Assembly (NCBI GenBank): GCA_033439295.1
Contig: JAVTLE010000008.1
Span: forward strand, 496,001 to 560,000
Direction: 5' to 3'
Origin: Deuterostichococcus epilithicus
Lineage: Eukaryota > Chlorophyta > Trebouxiophyceae > Prasiolales > Stichococcaceae
Length of the DNA: 64,000 nucleotides
Part shown: positions 23,576 to 36,200 of the stretch, piece after piece
Numbering within the stretch: position 1 is the stretch's first letter
Layout: the number at the start of each line of letters is the position of its first letter
The notes under the pieces: model-generated
What the model saw: only the letters and a program-made list of their open reading frames with translations
What the model was told of the DNA's origin: nothing
Databases searched by the model: none
Made by a program: the position numbers and the translations under genes

Positions 23576-26500
23576 ATGACGGGTGGCACACCATGACTCT
23601 GCGAGAGGGTCTGCACCTTGTCGGGCAGCTGGCGGTCGGCGATGTAGCGAGCGGACAGCTCGACGGCGGCGTCCAGCGCCGCGGGCTCGTACACGCACCT
23701 GTGGTGCCGCTCGTACGCCTCCCGCAACCCCTCCAGCATCTGGCGCGCCACTTCTGGGCTCGGCGGCTCGATGCGCACCGGCTGGAAGCGGCGCGAGAGG
23801 GCCGCGTCCGCCTCGAAGTACTTCCTGTAGTCTTCTGCGGAAGTGAAGAAGAGGAGTATCGCTGTCTTGTGGTGAGGAACGTCTGAAACGGCGTGTTGCC
23901 GCTGGCGTGTGCTCGGCCGCGAGCAGAAGGCGCAGCGAACTTGCTGCGGCTGTGGCTTGCACAGGAGGCCGGGCAATGGTGCCGCTGTCCGACTGCCAGC
24001 AGAGGCCTGAGCCCGGAATGCCGAGTGCATCTCACCGAGGGTGGTAGCGGCGATGCAGCGCAGGGAGCCGCGCGCGAGCGGCGGCTTGAGCAGGTTGGCG
24101 ATGTCCAGTCCGGCGCCCGTGCCGCGCGCCGTCTGCCCGCCGCCCACCAGTGTGTGCACCTCGTCGATCCTGTGCCAAGGATCCGTCTGTTGGAGCTGTG
24201 TTGGCGGTAGCCATTCGTAGCCATTGGCACAAGGCTATGGGGGTGAACCAACCTCCGCTGCAGCTCAGCCTGCAAGGCTTCACTGGCCAGGCGAGGAACA
24301 CGAAGCCTTCGTGGTAACACGACAGGTCGACTGACAAGTTCAGCATGCAGGAGAGCATGCACTCTCAAACGCACAATCAAGTCGTTCATCAGGCTGGCTT
24401 TGGCTGACAGATATTGCTGCCGGCATGGGCCATTCCTGGACGACAGTCTGAGCTGCTGCAGCCGCATTCATAAGCTGCTGCAGCGCAGGTGGGGAGCCGG
24501 GAACTCAAAGAGGCGAAGGAGGCGCACATGAAGATGACGTCGCCGGCTGTGGCGGCGTCGGCCAGCAGGTTGGACACGCGCAGCTCCAATTCGCCACGTT
24601 CCTTGGCACCCGCGATCAGCAGGCCAACATCAAGCGCCATCACTCGCTGCCCCACCTGCATAAGATTGAAACACACGACATCGAACCTCGGTCTGTCCTG
24701 CTGGACCTCTGGCGCTAGACACCCAGTGCCTGCGTGCTGATGCTGACGCAGACACGAGTGCAAGGCACGGGGCGGCGGCCGTGCGGCAGCCACTGGTACG
24801 AATGTCTACACCTGCAGGGGACTGCTTTGCTGTCGCAACAGCGAACCACAAACTCAAGACGAAGCAGGGAGGCAACCTTCTGGAGCCAACAGTGTGCGTG
24901 ATCGCGCAGCACCGCACCAGGAAGGGCGGCAGCGGGGAGCTGTCGGGCAGCGCGCCAGCGACGATGGCGGAGGCGATGCCCTCTGCCACGGCGCTCTTGC
25001 CGACGCCCGGCTCCCCCAGCAGCACCGGGTTGCTCTTGGTCTTGCGCCCCAGGATCTGGACGACACGCTGCACTTCAGCGTCCCGCCCAATCACCTGCAG
25101 AGTGTCGAGTTCACGAGGGTTTGAGCAGTATATAGCAGTTGCCAGCCTCGTGGTCAGATGGCCTCAACAGCTCAGAGCTCAGGCTGTGCGTGAAGGCTGG
25201 CGGAACACGCTACGCCGCAAACTGTTCGACGTCTCCAGCCGAGCATGTGAGCGGTGGTGAAGGGACGGTGCACAAGAGCAACACACTGGCGGCATCATTG
25301 TCTGCGCGGCGTGGCAGCATCAGCAGCGGGGCCTCACCGGGTCTAGGCGGCCGGCGCGTGCCTCCGCGCACAGATCCCGGCAGAACTGCGCCAATGCCCG
25401 GCCGTCGGCCTTGGCCGTTCCGCCCTTGCGGTGCCTTGGGGTGGCGGGCTTGGTGATGCCCTGAGGGGCCGCAACAACGCAGACTGCAACACCGTGCGAC
25501 CTGGCAGTAGGACTGCATCGAATGAGGCAAGGCCGTGACCAGCGGCCGGGCAACCTGAGCCAGGGGGCGCCTTTGAAGCACCAGGGTGAAGGATCCACCA
25601 AGGTCAGGAGACATAGAGTCCTACGGAGGACCCCGTGGACTCGTTATCCCCTGCCAAGGTGCTTGCCGATCATGCAGCCGCCACGCGTTTTCTCTGCCAG
25701 CCAGGCGGTCGAGCGCACCGCTGGGCTTGCCACCGCGGCAGCGGGCGGCTTGGCGGAAGGCCCCGGGGCGCCCTCGCCGGCTGCCTCCTGGTCTTGGCGC
25801 AGCTTCCGCAGCGCCATTGCCTTGACCACCTCGCTGTCGATCCCCAGCCTGAGGTCAGATAGATCTGACCGTTCTGCGTGATGAAGCTGGTTGTGCCTGG
25901 GCAGAACTCTTTTTATAAGTCAGGGAACGAACAAACAAGACAGGATTTTTTTCGCACCGTGCCAGCACACGCAGAGCGCCGCAGTCTCCGATCGATAGAA
26001 CTGCAATCGCCAGGTGCTCAGGGAGCACGAACTCCATGCGCAGCCGGGATGCTTCCTGCGAGCATGGCATGGACCTGATGTGTGAACGCTGCAGCCCACA
26101 AGGCTACTGCAGCGCGCCTACAGCGGGTAGCCTGGCAACCTTGCATGCAGCACTTGGTACACTGACAAGCTCGCAACAATGTACGCAGCTGAGGTGCCAC
26201 GAGGCACCTGTCTTTGCAGAGGACAAGCATTGTCGACGCACCTGGACGGCTGCCTCGAAAGCCCGCTTGGCCGTGTGGCTGAACGCAAGCTCAGGCGTGC
26301 GCGGCCCGCGGCCGCTCCTTCGCTTCCGGCCGCACACCCAGGCATTGGCCGCGTGTGCCGCCTCCGCTGTTATGGCCAGCCCCAGGTAGCCACCATCCCG
26401 TGGCTGCGGCTGCGACTGCGACTGTCCCCGCCGCGCCGCCGCGGCAGCGCTCTCCATGATCAGACCCAGAACGACGTGCTCCGTGCCGACCTGCGCGATT

Positions 26501-27097
26501 GATCAGTCATCTGGCTGAAGCCACGGCGTTGCTGCTGGCCGATGTGGCATGTGAAGCCAGTATCATACCCTGACGGTGAAGGACTCAACATGCCGCCATG
26601 CGCATGCAGACCCACCTCGACTGCATCAAACGCCTTGGCTTCTAGCTGCGCGAGCATGACTGTCTTGATCGCTCGCTCCGTGAACTGCGTGAACGTTTTT
26701 CTGTTGTTGAGGTGTAGTGTTTTGGCTTGCTGACAGGGCAAATCGCGCAAGAGCTGATTGTAGCAAGAGACTTTGCATTTCGAGCTCACGACGACGAGTG
26801 CGGGAATCCGCAAGCCACCTTCTCAAACACCGCTTTGATGGTCGTGGTAATATGGACTCGCCGGTGCCTCAAGCGTCCGGCCAGCGACTGGCTGCTTCCG
26901 CGATGGAATGCGGAAGCTGCGCTGCAGTGCACGCATTTGCCCTGCCATGGCACAATAGCGCCCGCAGATAGGCCGGCACGCGCTTTGGAGCTACTTGCGC
27001 CAACCCTCTTGCGGACTCTTAAGCACGGCAGCGCGTACGGCGTGCTGACTTCCGCTGCATGATGCCCTGACAGGCCACTGCGATGTGACAGGAGCAT
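20545..27097 (-). CDS. CLPD: Plastid Hsp100 chaperone, ClpD/ERD1 type
   Basis: AAA+ unfoldase, expected in the chloroplast stroma with the Clp protease. The start at 27097 gives a basic transit-peptide-like exon ([20 protein letters not shown]) ending AVFEK, spliced to [19 protein letters not shown] of the Clp N domain. Next come [14 protein letters not shown] and [15 protein letters not shown]. The first AAA domain has [20 protein letters not shown], Walker [29 protein letters not shown] and [11 protein letters not shown]. The segment [20 protein letters not shown], then RRFQPV and [14 protein letters not shown], fits ClpD better than ClpC. A UVR-like linker reads [15 protein letters not shown]. 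The second AAA domain has Walker [56 protein letters not shown] and [15 protein letters not shown]. The C-terminus is [20 protein letters not shown], and the stop is at 20545. A tandem duplication affects one acceptor. Confidence 0.92.
21541..21710 (-). repeat. 85-bp tandem duplication spanning a 3' splice site of the ClpD-like gene
   Basis: Two near-identical 85-base units, 21541-21625 and 21626-21710. Each carries the intron end (AACGCAG on the minus strand) plus the first codons of the next exon (GRVVSFR). Only the transcript-downstream acceptor, with the exon beginning at 21569, continues into [12 protein letters not shown]. The upstream one, with its exon beginning at 21654, is offset by 85 bases and shifts the frame. 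Confidence 0.95.
23535..23573. repeat. CAG microsatellite in a ClpD intron
   Basis: Thirteen perfect CAG units lie in an intron of the minus-strand chaperone gene, close to the exon ending ADRQLPDK. They are not in the reading frame of the protein. Confidence 0.9.
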
Positions 27098-27874
27098 GGC
27101 CGGTGTTGACGGCCTCCATGCGAATGCATAAATGTGCAGTCGGAAGTCCGCGCGCATTTGAATGCTGACGGTGATCACGTGATGTCCGATCACATGCACG
27201 GTAAGTGCCAGATATAGTGCTCAGAGGACCGCCCGGGGACGCCTAGGCGCATTCAGAGCCAAGCTCGGTCACAGGCCAGGGTGGTGCACGTTTGCAAAAA
27301 GGCGCGACAAAGACCGCATTGTTACAGCGCTCAGTACAGCTTACCACAGCAGCGGCGGCATTAAAAGGTGAAACCACCGCGAACCTCACAGCCGGCTTCG
27401 CAAAGGCACATTGCGAGCAGCCCCCAAAACGCGTGCTGGGGGTTTCCAATTAAACACACCGTTCTAGCAGCGACCAACCGTCGTAGAAAGACGACACACC
27501 GCTCACACTGGACAAACCGTGCACGTGCATAGGCCCAGCCAGACACCAGCGGCCCAGCCGGACGCGTGCAGGCGTGCCTCTCTGAAATCAGTTCTCTCGC
27601 TCTGCTGCAGCGCTACCGTCGAAAATTGCGCACACAACCGTTCCGAGCCAAAATCGTCCCGTGCATCTGGTGCGCGGCGCATCATCATCCCATCGTCATC
27701 ATCCTGACATGCAAGCATGCCGGAGGGAACAGATCCCAGGGGCATCCCAGCATGCCATATCGTCAGTTTAGATCATCATCTTCCAGTTGAAGATATGTTA
27801 GCGGCGTCAGCAGCAATCCACCGCCGCCCATCACAGCACCGCCCAGCACGGCGCTGCACTCGCCCAGTGCCAGG
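27098..27874. other. Intergenic region, ClpD promoter side and F-box gene 3' end
   Basis: No coding exon supported. It includes the upstream region of the ClpD-like gene and the 3' region of the F-box gene. TTACA near 27320 (TGTAA on the minus strand) could be the F-box polyadenylation signal. Confidence 0.4.
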
Positions 27875-30198
27875 TCAAGCGGTGAAGCGGCTGGGCTTGG
27901 CGGTGAGACGCACGGAATCGGGCAGGCCGTCCAGAAAGTCGGGCAGGCGCTCCAGGGAGCGATCCTTGACCACCACAGTGGCATCCAGGTCCTTGGCCTC
28001 GCGCAGCGCCTGCATCGACGCCGCCGCCATGTGCATCTCGTCGCATGCCTCCAGCCGCCTAGAGGGCATTGCCAGGAATAATGTGAGCATGCAGGTTTGA
28101 GCTGCAATGCGTATGGCGAGCGGCAGAGCAGCCTGCTGAACCGGCAAGGCAGAGTGAGCGGGGACACACATACGAGCACCACACGACCACATCAGCTCTG
28201 GAGACTGCGCCAGATAGGAGAAGCAACGGACGCTCACATGATGCGCAGGCCGGCCAGAGCGGAGCCGAAAGGGAAGTCCCCGGTGCAGTCCTCCAGGGTC
28301 AGGCACCGCAGCGCCGGCGGCGCCGGCTGCGGCGGTGGCGTGAAGCCAGAAGGCGGCGATGCCTCACGGCCCAGGTACAGCGTCGCCAGCGTCATGCACT
28401 TGAGCGCCGCCAGACTGTCAAAGCCCGGCGGCAGCACTACCTGTGCAAGAGTGACAGCTTGCATTGACGCTTGCTGGCTGTTGGGCATCAGAGGCAGATA
28501 TAGACCAAGGGAAACCTGCCGACTGGTGAGCAGCAGAAGCGAGATCAACAAGAAACATGAACAGACAAAACATCAAGAAAATTGGAAGCGTCAGCACAAA
28601 CTAGGACAGTACCTTGGGGCGGCGCCAGTCGCCGGCCAGCCGCAGCGTCTGCAGCGTGGTGAGGCGCGTGATGCACATCGGTAGCATGTTTGCCCCCGAC
28701 GTATTGGTGCTCGGCGACGGCGGCTGCTCTTCCTCGTCGCCTGTTGCCAACCAGGTTTGACCAGTTTCAGTTCGGGAAGCCAGCACAGCAATCAACAGTG
28801 GAGAAAACAACGGCAGAGCAATCAGCGGCAGTGGTTTGCAGCAGCACTGTGGACTCGGGAAGCTGCAGGGCCAAGACGCAGCGGCAACTGCTCGGCGAGG
28901 ACAGCACGGAATTGAGGGATACAGGAACTGCCAGTGGCACCTGCGCAAGGGCAAGTCGGCACCTTCAGCAGGCGGCGGCGGCGACGGCGGCGCAAAGCTG
29001 GCCAGATCTAGGTCGAGCACCCGGAGGTTGACGAGCGCGCCCAGCAGCATGCTCGGCAGGTCTGGCCGCAGCATCGTGAAGGGGCAAGCCTGCAGCTTGA
29101 GGTTTAGCTCCCGCAGCTGCGTCAGCGGCTCCAGGCCCTCCGCCAGCGCCACTGACACGGTGCTGGACGGCGCCGCGGGGCCAGTCAAGCTCAGCGACTC
29201 CAGGCTGCTGAGGTGCTTCAGGCCGGACAGGTCGGACTGCGGCTTCCCCTCCGGCAGCACCCGCTCCAGGTTGAGGTCCAGCGTCTTGAGGCCGCCAGCC
29301 AGCGCGGGCCACAGCGGCGCGATGGCGCCCGCCGGCGCGGCGTGCCGCGGCGTCAGCGTCAGGTGGCGCACCGCGCCGCGGCGCGAGAGCAGCCACCGCC
29401 GCGCCTGCGCCCAGCGCAGGCGGCTGCCGGCAGCCGCGGCATGCGCGTCGGCGTCAATGGTGAGACGGCGCCACAGGTGGCTGGGCCCGCCGCACGCAGC
29501 CGCCCACGGCTTGCACACCAGCGGCAACACGTGGCGCCTGCGGTTGCGGAGGAACGAGTTGGTTAGGCAGGATGGGAGGGCAGCAAGTGCAGCAACTCTG
29601 CTTCTATAGAGGGGGCAGTGGGGGTGTGAGGACCTACACCTAGACCCCCGCAGTACTGCATCGGGAGCCACGAAGGGCTGGCAGACTGCGACACACGCTG
29701 CAAAGCTCCTCGCGCTTGAGAAAGACGCGGTTTTGCCCGCGTGTCAGACAGGTGACGGGTGGGGAGTTTCGTGCTGTCGTGGTGGGCAGTGCCATCGTCT
29801 ATGCTCACGAGCAACGAGGCGAGCCTCGATGGGACAAGCCTGACGCCACAGAGGCAATGCAAGCTCTTCAGCACCGCGCAGCACGATGCCGGGCGCCTGA
29901 ACGGTCCGGAAACCTCGTCTAGAAAGCTTCCCTAAATATCTTTGGACTCTTATCGCCTTCTCCTGACACGCCAAGCGCCTGCTTTCGTGCCCTTGCACGG
30001 CAGACCAGCCGCTCACAAGTCATTTACGATGGCCTTGCCGCCGCCGGCCCGCTGCCGCCGCGAAGCTTGCCCGACCGACCTGGAAGCGAGGACACACAGG
30101 CAAATATGGTCTCGACCAAGCCCTCACCTGTAGTCAACATCGTCCAGGAAGCCGAAGATCTGGGTCAGAATGTCGCCGGGAAGGTCGTTGGCGTTCAT
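27875..30198 (-). CDS. F-box protein with leucine-rich repeats
   Basis: Likely substrate receptor of an SCF ubiquitin ligase. The F-box is split. Exon 1 (30128-30198) encodes MNANDLPGDILTQIFGFLDD followed by VDY. Exon 2 (28973-29537) continues RRHVLPLVCKPWAAACGGPS then HLWRRL. Degenerate leucine-rich repeats follow, with segments such as LKTLDLNLERVLPEG, LKHLSSLESLSL, LTQLRELNLKL and LVNLRVLDLDLASF. The next exons carry ITRLTTLQTLRLAGDWRRPK (about 28616-28740), FDSLAALKCMTLATLYLG (about 28240-28442) and the last one RLEACDEMHMAAASMQALRE (from about 28057). It ends PSRFTA at 27875. The family assignment is solid. The target is unknown, and the borders of exons 3-5 are approximate. Confidence 0.85.
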
Positions 30199-31154
30199 GG
30201 CGGCGATGCTGCGAGGCCGCTGCTGAAACAAGTACACACGCTCTCTCGTCGCTCCTCTCGCTCGCTCTTGGTTGTTCCTTCGCCCGCCAGCTTGGGCGGG
30301 CGCCTACGCACTCATGTTGTCCCGCTGCTGCTTGGTGACAGTGGCGCAGCTGAAGAGTCTGGGGCTTTGAGGTAGAACAGGGTCAGGCCAGCCTTTGCTC
30401 GAAGTGACCAGGCTAGGTCTGCCAAACGCCCATCATGAGATTCCCATCGGTTAAATTCTTTAAGCTGCCGCAGCTGGGAACCGCTGCGGCCGGCAGAATC
30501 GCGGCCAGCACACAATTCGACGCGGCCGGCTTTGCATAACGCCTAAGCACACTGCAAGCGTGTCTGATGCGTTGTGATTTGCTGAGCGCGCCGCGCAAGT
30601 GCTAATGTTTCACGCCTTGTGCCGTATATATCGCCGCGCGGCCGCACAAGCAATGAAGCAAAAGACAATTGTGCTGGACCTGTATGTGCTTCCCCCGAGC
30701 CGGAAGTGGTTGTATAGGCACCTTGCGCATGCAGCTTCGTGAACGGGTCAAGGTCGCATGTTTTGTGCTGTCATCATCAGGAAGCCTTCAAAACAGGGTT
30801 GCTGCATGCATTGTGCGCCGTAGGTGGCTGCGGCGACGGGCAAGTCCGGCCGCACTACCATCCCGGAGGGTTGCATCGAGACACGCGCTCGGGCGGCTGT
30901 GAGCTGCTGAAGTTTCCTGCGACGTCATCATCTGTATTAACACACTTGGACACGCCGATGAATGCTCGCTGTCGAGACAGCGCAGGGTGCGGGCTGTCCA
31001 ATGCCATCAACAAAACCGTTCCACCGGTCTGCGAACAATCACAACCTTCTTTGCGCTGCCCCGCTTCTCAGCCTTCTTCCGTCTCCAGCTTTCAAGCTCA
31101 ACTTTTCGCATCGATTGGTGTTTGCTCAGCGCCAGGTGACCCACAGGAAGCACA
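30199..31154. other. Divergent promoter region between F-box and small heat shock protein genes
   Basis: 956 bases without a supported exon. TATATA occurs near 30625. A GAA-GT-TTC pair at 30909-30916 is the best heat shock element candidate for the gene at 31155. ACGTCATC follows directly at about 30922. Confidence 0.5.
30909..30916 (+). promoter_or_regulatory. Possible heat shock element
   Basis: GAAGTTTC is one perfect inverted nGAAnnTTCn pair, 239 bases before the start of the small heat shock protein. A functional element usually needs three units and the third is not perfect here, so this is tentative. Confidence 0.3.
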
Positions 31155-32497
31155 ATGACGACCCAGGTCATGTCTTCTGCGATGAATGCAACAGTCTCAC
31201 AGGTCGCTACCGGCCGACGAAGCGCCACAGCGTCCAGCTCAGCGTGGGCGCGGCAGCCTCAGCGCCCACGTAAGCCCTTCGGGCCGCAGCAGCGGCGACG
31301 CAGCCCCGTGAACCCCCAGGCCTTCAGAGGCCAGGGCCCCTGCGGTCCTCAGTTCGGGGGCATGGGCATGGGTCCTGGAGGCTTCTCCGTGTCTCCCGCT
31401 GACGTCGAGAAGCTGCAAAACATGTTTCAGGTAAACGCTGTCTTCCTGCGCCTCTTTCGAAGTGATTTCATGCCTCGATTTTGACTCATGAATGTGGCGT
31501 GTGCCTTTCCCAATTTTCCTTCAAACTGCTGCACCTGCTCATGCTGTGCATGCTGCGTCTCTGACGTCCATGGTCAGGCAAAATTTTCAGGAGGCTACAC
31601 GTTGGGTCAAGCTGGTTCCACCACCCTCACTCGCCTTTATCGATACACGCAGGATTTCAGCAAGCTGATGGGCGGCCCCGCCCCCAACAGCGGCGGCCCC
31701 AGCAGTGGCGACAACCCGGCTGCTGACGCTGTCAGCGCCATGTATGTGCCGACCGACGTCGCGGAGGAGGCCAACGCGTACACCTTCACCGCCGACCTGC
31801 CCGGCGTGTCGCGCTCGGACACCAAGGCACGCTTGCTGTCTCTGCCGCCTCTGTGCTGCTTTCGCCGCCCTGCTGGCATGTGGTGCGGCGCCCTTGCCTT
31901 GCTGCCAGAGACAGCAGCTGGTCACTCCGTGCTTCAAGTGCGTGAGTCCCCTCTCAAAACAGCGATCTACGAGCTGATGATTGTATTTTCCCCGTCTGTC
32001 GCACAGGTTCAGGCCAACAAGGATCAGCGAACACTGACCATCAGTGGCAGCCGCGCCGCGCCACAGATGACCGACGAGCAGAAGCAGCGCCGCCGCCGCA
32101 CGGAGCGCCGCTTCGGCAAGTTCCAGCGCACATTCAAGGTAACATTACTTGCCTCCTGCTCTGTCTCAATGACGACCCGGCCAACAGGCACGCTGCCAGT
32201 CGCGTGCCCCGCCCATCCTGACCGTCTTGGCCGCCCCTCATCAGCTTGTTCGTCACAACGCTGCTTGAAAGTCTCCTGTCCGACTGCTGCTGCACAGAAT
32301 CGAAACACCTCCGCGCTGGCATTGATGTGAACGCTTCCCATCATATGCAGTTGCCAGAGGACGCCGACCTCAGCGGCATCACCGCGCGCTTCAAGGATGG
32401 CGTCCTCGCTGTCAGCGTGAAGCGCACCAAGCCCGCGGAACCGGCCGTCAGCGACATCCAGATAGACGACTGGTTCACAGGCGGATCCCAGGCCTAG
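31155..32497 (+). CDS. Small heat shock protein, alpha-crystallin domain, probably plastid-targeted
   Basis: ATP-independent holdase that binds unfolding proteins. Four exons, phases checked: 31155-31430, 31653-31826, 32007-32138, 32351-32497 (242 aa). The N-terminus is rich in Ser, Ala and Arg without acidic residues, as in chloroplast transit peptides. It is followed by a Gly/Met-rich stretch (FGGMGMGPGGFSV). The alpha-crystallin domain runs from MYVPTDVAEEANAYTFTADL with PGVS, through VQANKDQRTLTISGS and RRTERRFGKFQRTFKLPEDA, to ITARFKDGVLAVSVKRTKP. The usual I-x-I tail motif is not obvious, although IQIDDWF is near the end. Intron 2 (31827-32006) has a GC donor (AAG then GCACGC). A TGTAA polyadenylation motif lies 190 bases after the stop. 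Confidence 0.92.
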
Positions 32498-33241
32498 AGC
32501 AGGGGTCTCAACTCGGAACCACCTGAGTGCTGTAGAGATATTGTTTGCCGCGCCGGGTTGGAGGGGACTTATGCCATGGCCACTGGTGGATGCAGATGGT
32601 AGCCGCACGAACATTTTATTTGTCCAAAATAGGTTTGGTAGATCTCTGCTGTTGTCCACTCGTTGAGTTGGTGCTGTACCTAGCCATGTAAGCCTAGATG
32701 GACAAGGTCCTCCCATGCACGTGAATGCAATTGTTGTTTCGTTGCTGCAAACTAGCAGTATCCAGCCAATCGATGCAAATGCCTGCAAGTTCAGGTGTCG
32801 CATGCCACTTGCAGCTGCTGATTGCGCCGTCAGGGCTTGCCAAGTCACCTAGCCAGCAGCTCTTGCGCATCATCGAGGAATGGACCGCACCCTGCGCTTG
32901 CTTGCGCAGCTTGGCCTTCATTTACAAAGCTGGCGATGGACGCATGTCTGAAGCTTGCAGACACGCCAGCCAGGAGCCAGCAAGCTTGAACGCAGCCATG
33001 TATCCATCTGAGGGCAGGAAGATCAGGACAAACCACAAACTGCGAGACGCCTGAAATGCAAGTCTACACCTAGTGCATTCCCGGGCTGAGATCAACGGAC
33101 GACGCTGGTTTTGTATTGGACTCACCAGATAGCGTCTAGCTTTATGCTTGGTGAAAGACCGTGATTTACCGACCTTCTTCGCTTAAGCGCCGCCGCAAGC
33201 ACCGACGTAACACCGCGCAGCGGGGTGGTCGAGATCAGGGT
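32498..33241. other. Convergent 3' region between sHSP and REV3
   Basis: 3' UTRs of two convergent genes. TGTAA is at 32687-32691 (plus) and TTACA near 32922 (TGTAA on minus). No coding exon seen. Confidence 0.45.
32687..32691 (+). terminator. Likely polyadenylation signal of the small heat shock protein gene
   Basis: TGTAA is the main poly(A) signal of green algae and sits 190 bases past the stop codon. Position and motif fit, but this is not proven. Confidence 0.45.
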
Positions 33242-36200
33242 TCAGTGCGGCAGCACAGCCAGGGCGGCACTGAGCTGCGCGCGCGCGGTGGCCAGCTCCG
33301 CCGCCGTCTTGCGCCGCTCAAAGTACGCAGAGCAGTCGATGCTGTCGCACGCGACACCGCCGGCGCCGGTGACCGCCGCCCGCCCGCCGCCACCGCCGCA
33401 GTGCAGGCAGATCTGCATATGCCCGACACGAAAGGTCATTGCTGCTCGACCGCCTACTTTGACACCAGCCGCTGCAGGTCGAGCAGATGTCCGACTTGCA
33501 GCCTCAACACCCACGCGGTCCGGCATGGACATGTCGGCAAGCTGGTGGAAGAGGTTCCCAAACCGGATGCAGGGGGATAGTGTCACCTGCACCAACTGGG
33601 CGTAAGCGCTGTCGAGGGCGCCGGCGCGGCAGTGCAGCACCGCCACCGCCAGCTGCGGCTGCCGTAGGCAGGCGGCGCACATTGGCTGCTCTGCCCGCGT
33701 CAGTGCGTCGCACACCTGTGTGAAGGTGCGAGCCCCGCTCGGCTGAAAGGCTCGCCAGGCCTGAGACTTGTGCGTTTGATGAACCAGGAGACATTGTGAA
33801 CACATGACGCACAGTCAGAGAGCGCAGTCGAGGCCCGAACAATGCGCGCGTGCAGGCACATCGCACTGCAAAAGGAGTTGCTGCAGATGGTGCGAGTGCC
33901 AGTGCTTTCGTCACTTCAAGGGTCGACCGCACAGGCATCCGCACCGCACAGTGGCTGGACAGGTAGTAGCGGTCGATGGTGCCGGCGGCGCGGCGTGACG
34001 GCGGCAGCAGGGGCCGCTTCTGCGGTGGCCGCCGCTGCGGCCTCGGCATGGTGGCGAACCTGCATGTCAGGGTGAATCTCGTCGTGCCCGAAGAGGCATG
34101 ACCCTCCTTGTGGGTTTTGAGCACTGCGACGCACCAGGCTATAGGGTCGTTGATGGCATGGCGCGAGCACACCTTGGCAGTTGAAATTGCCTTGCCTCGG
34201 TTTGATCCTGTCACGGTATCTCCGCCTGGCTGGCTCGAATCCGGGCAGCTGCAGAGCCTTCCATGCCTGCCAGTTGATGGCGGTTCCTTGTGAATCTCAA
34301 ACATTCCGAGACTAGACAGACAAGGCTCACCAGGCGGCGACGTCGGCGCCGACAAGCTGTAGCACTCGCGAGATTGCGGGGTTGATCTGCTTGGTGATGT
34401 AGTAGGCGGCATTGAGGCGCAGTCGGCCGCCCGCCTCCACCAGCACGCGCGGCGCCACCACCACGTCCATCAGCCGCGAGCCTGCGCGGCAAGCACCAGG
34501 GAGGGGAGAGTCGCAATCGCTGGGTTCAGGAAGTAGAGCGCCACCATCAGGTCCATCAGCCGCACAGAACCAATCGACCGACCGCAGGGGGGGTCATCCT
34601 CATGCTGGAGCTGCTGCCACGGCATCTCCCTGGCACTCAGTCAGCTGATGCCGACCCCGCTTCGGACGGTGACCTGCCAAGAATCGCAGGTGGGGCAGAG
34701 CCAGCCGCACGTCCTGTGGAACCTGGTGGCTCGCAAGCAGCAACAGGCTGTCGCTCCAGCAGGCTGTGACGCACTGGGGGCGCCGCACACGACGACGTAG
34801 GGCACGCGCTCGCCAAAGGCGGGCTCGGCGCGGGGGTCGTCCTGCGCCGCCCGCGCCGCCACGCAGGCCGCCGGCGGCGCATTGATGTACGTCCCCAGCC
34901 GCACCTACGCTCGCCGGGCACCGCGACCGTGAGCGGCCATGCAGCTGGTCACGCGGCTGTCAGCCGCCAGATGTGGCAAGGACAGCTGGCCTGCTCGATC
35001 ATGCATCAAAACTTCACAGACTGGATATATTGTGAGGGAGTCGTGCTGAGCCAGAACTCCCTGACACGCAGGCTCCGAGTAAGGCGGCTTTCGCACGCCG
35101 ACTCCCCCGCCATGTCTGAGTGACACCGGCCGTGCAGACCAGGCGCCAGCCGCCCAAAGACGCTGTCGCATCGAGCAGAACTGCGAGGTCGTCACAGAGG
35201 GTCCAGAGGCGCGCTCGCCTCCTTGGCGAAGACGAAGTCCTGCAGGCTGACGCGGCCTTCCAGGATCTTGGTCCACTGGCGCTGCAGGTAGGCACGCACT
35301 GCGGACAGGTCCCGCGTCTCGAACAGCGTCCGCATCGCCCGCTCCTGCAGCTTCACCACCGCCGGGCAACCGTCCCGCCGCACCGTCTCGATGCCCTGCA
35401 GCACGCGCGCCCGGGTTGGCTGTGCAAAGGGCAGCCGCGGCAGCCGTGCGGCAAGCCGAGGCTGGCTGCTACGGGACAGCGCACCTTTCCCTGCCCTTCG
35501 AGCATCCCGCTCACGGCCTCCCAGCAGTCGGACTTGCAGCAGCCAAGAGCCAAGTGCAGGCACTGCGTCATTGAAGTCTCACCAAACGCTCTGCCACACA
35601 AGACCAACGCACAACACGATGAACGGCGCCTGCTGCCTGGGAGCCTCATGCCCACCCCACGATGCATGTGATGACAATGACGCAACTGAACAGTTTCTTG
35701 TTATCGTTTGAACAAAATCCGAACAAAAACAAGGGTTCCTGCCTTAGCGTCCCAGGTGGGCGCCTGCTGCCCAGGCGACTCGTACATGTAGCCCGCGTAG
35801 CGCTTCTTGGTGAGCAGGGTGCACGGGTCGTACACCTTCTCCAGCTTGAGCGTCACCGGCGGCGGGTTGGCGGCAGTGACCGTCGCCGCGATCTCGGCGC
35901 CGATGCGCCACGCCTCTGCCCGCGACCTGCTCGATTGTTCGAAGAAACGGTGGGGAAACGCAGTCGCCAGCACGGCGATCGTGGCGGTGGAGGCTCAAGA
36001 CGCAGCTGCCGCAAAGTCGACTGACACACCCAAGTCGGCAGCGTCCCGTGTTGCCAGCGGGCAGATGACTCTGCGCTCGGCGCTTCATCGCACCAGCCGC
36101 AACATGCGCCACTTCCACATGCACTGTCACAAGCCCCAGCTGCCAGCGCTCCCCAGCACAGATGTCCACACCATGCATCTGCGACCGGCTGCCGTCGCTC

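Noticed and set aside
23059-23886. Long plus-strand frame opposite the ClpD-like gene
   Set aside because: It is a shadow of the chaperone exons and a CAG repeat, with no family similarity.
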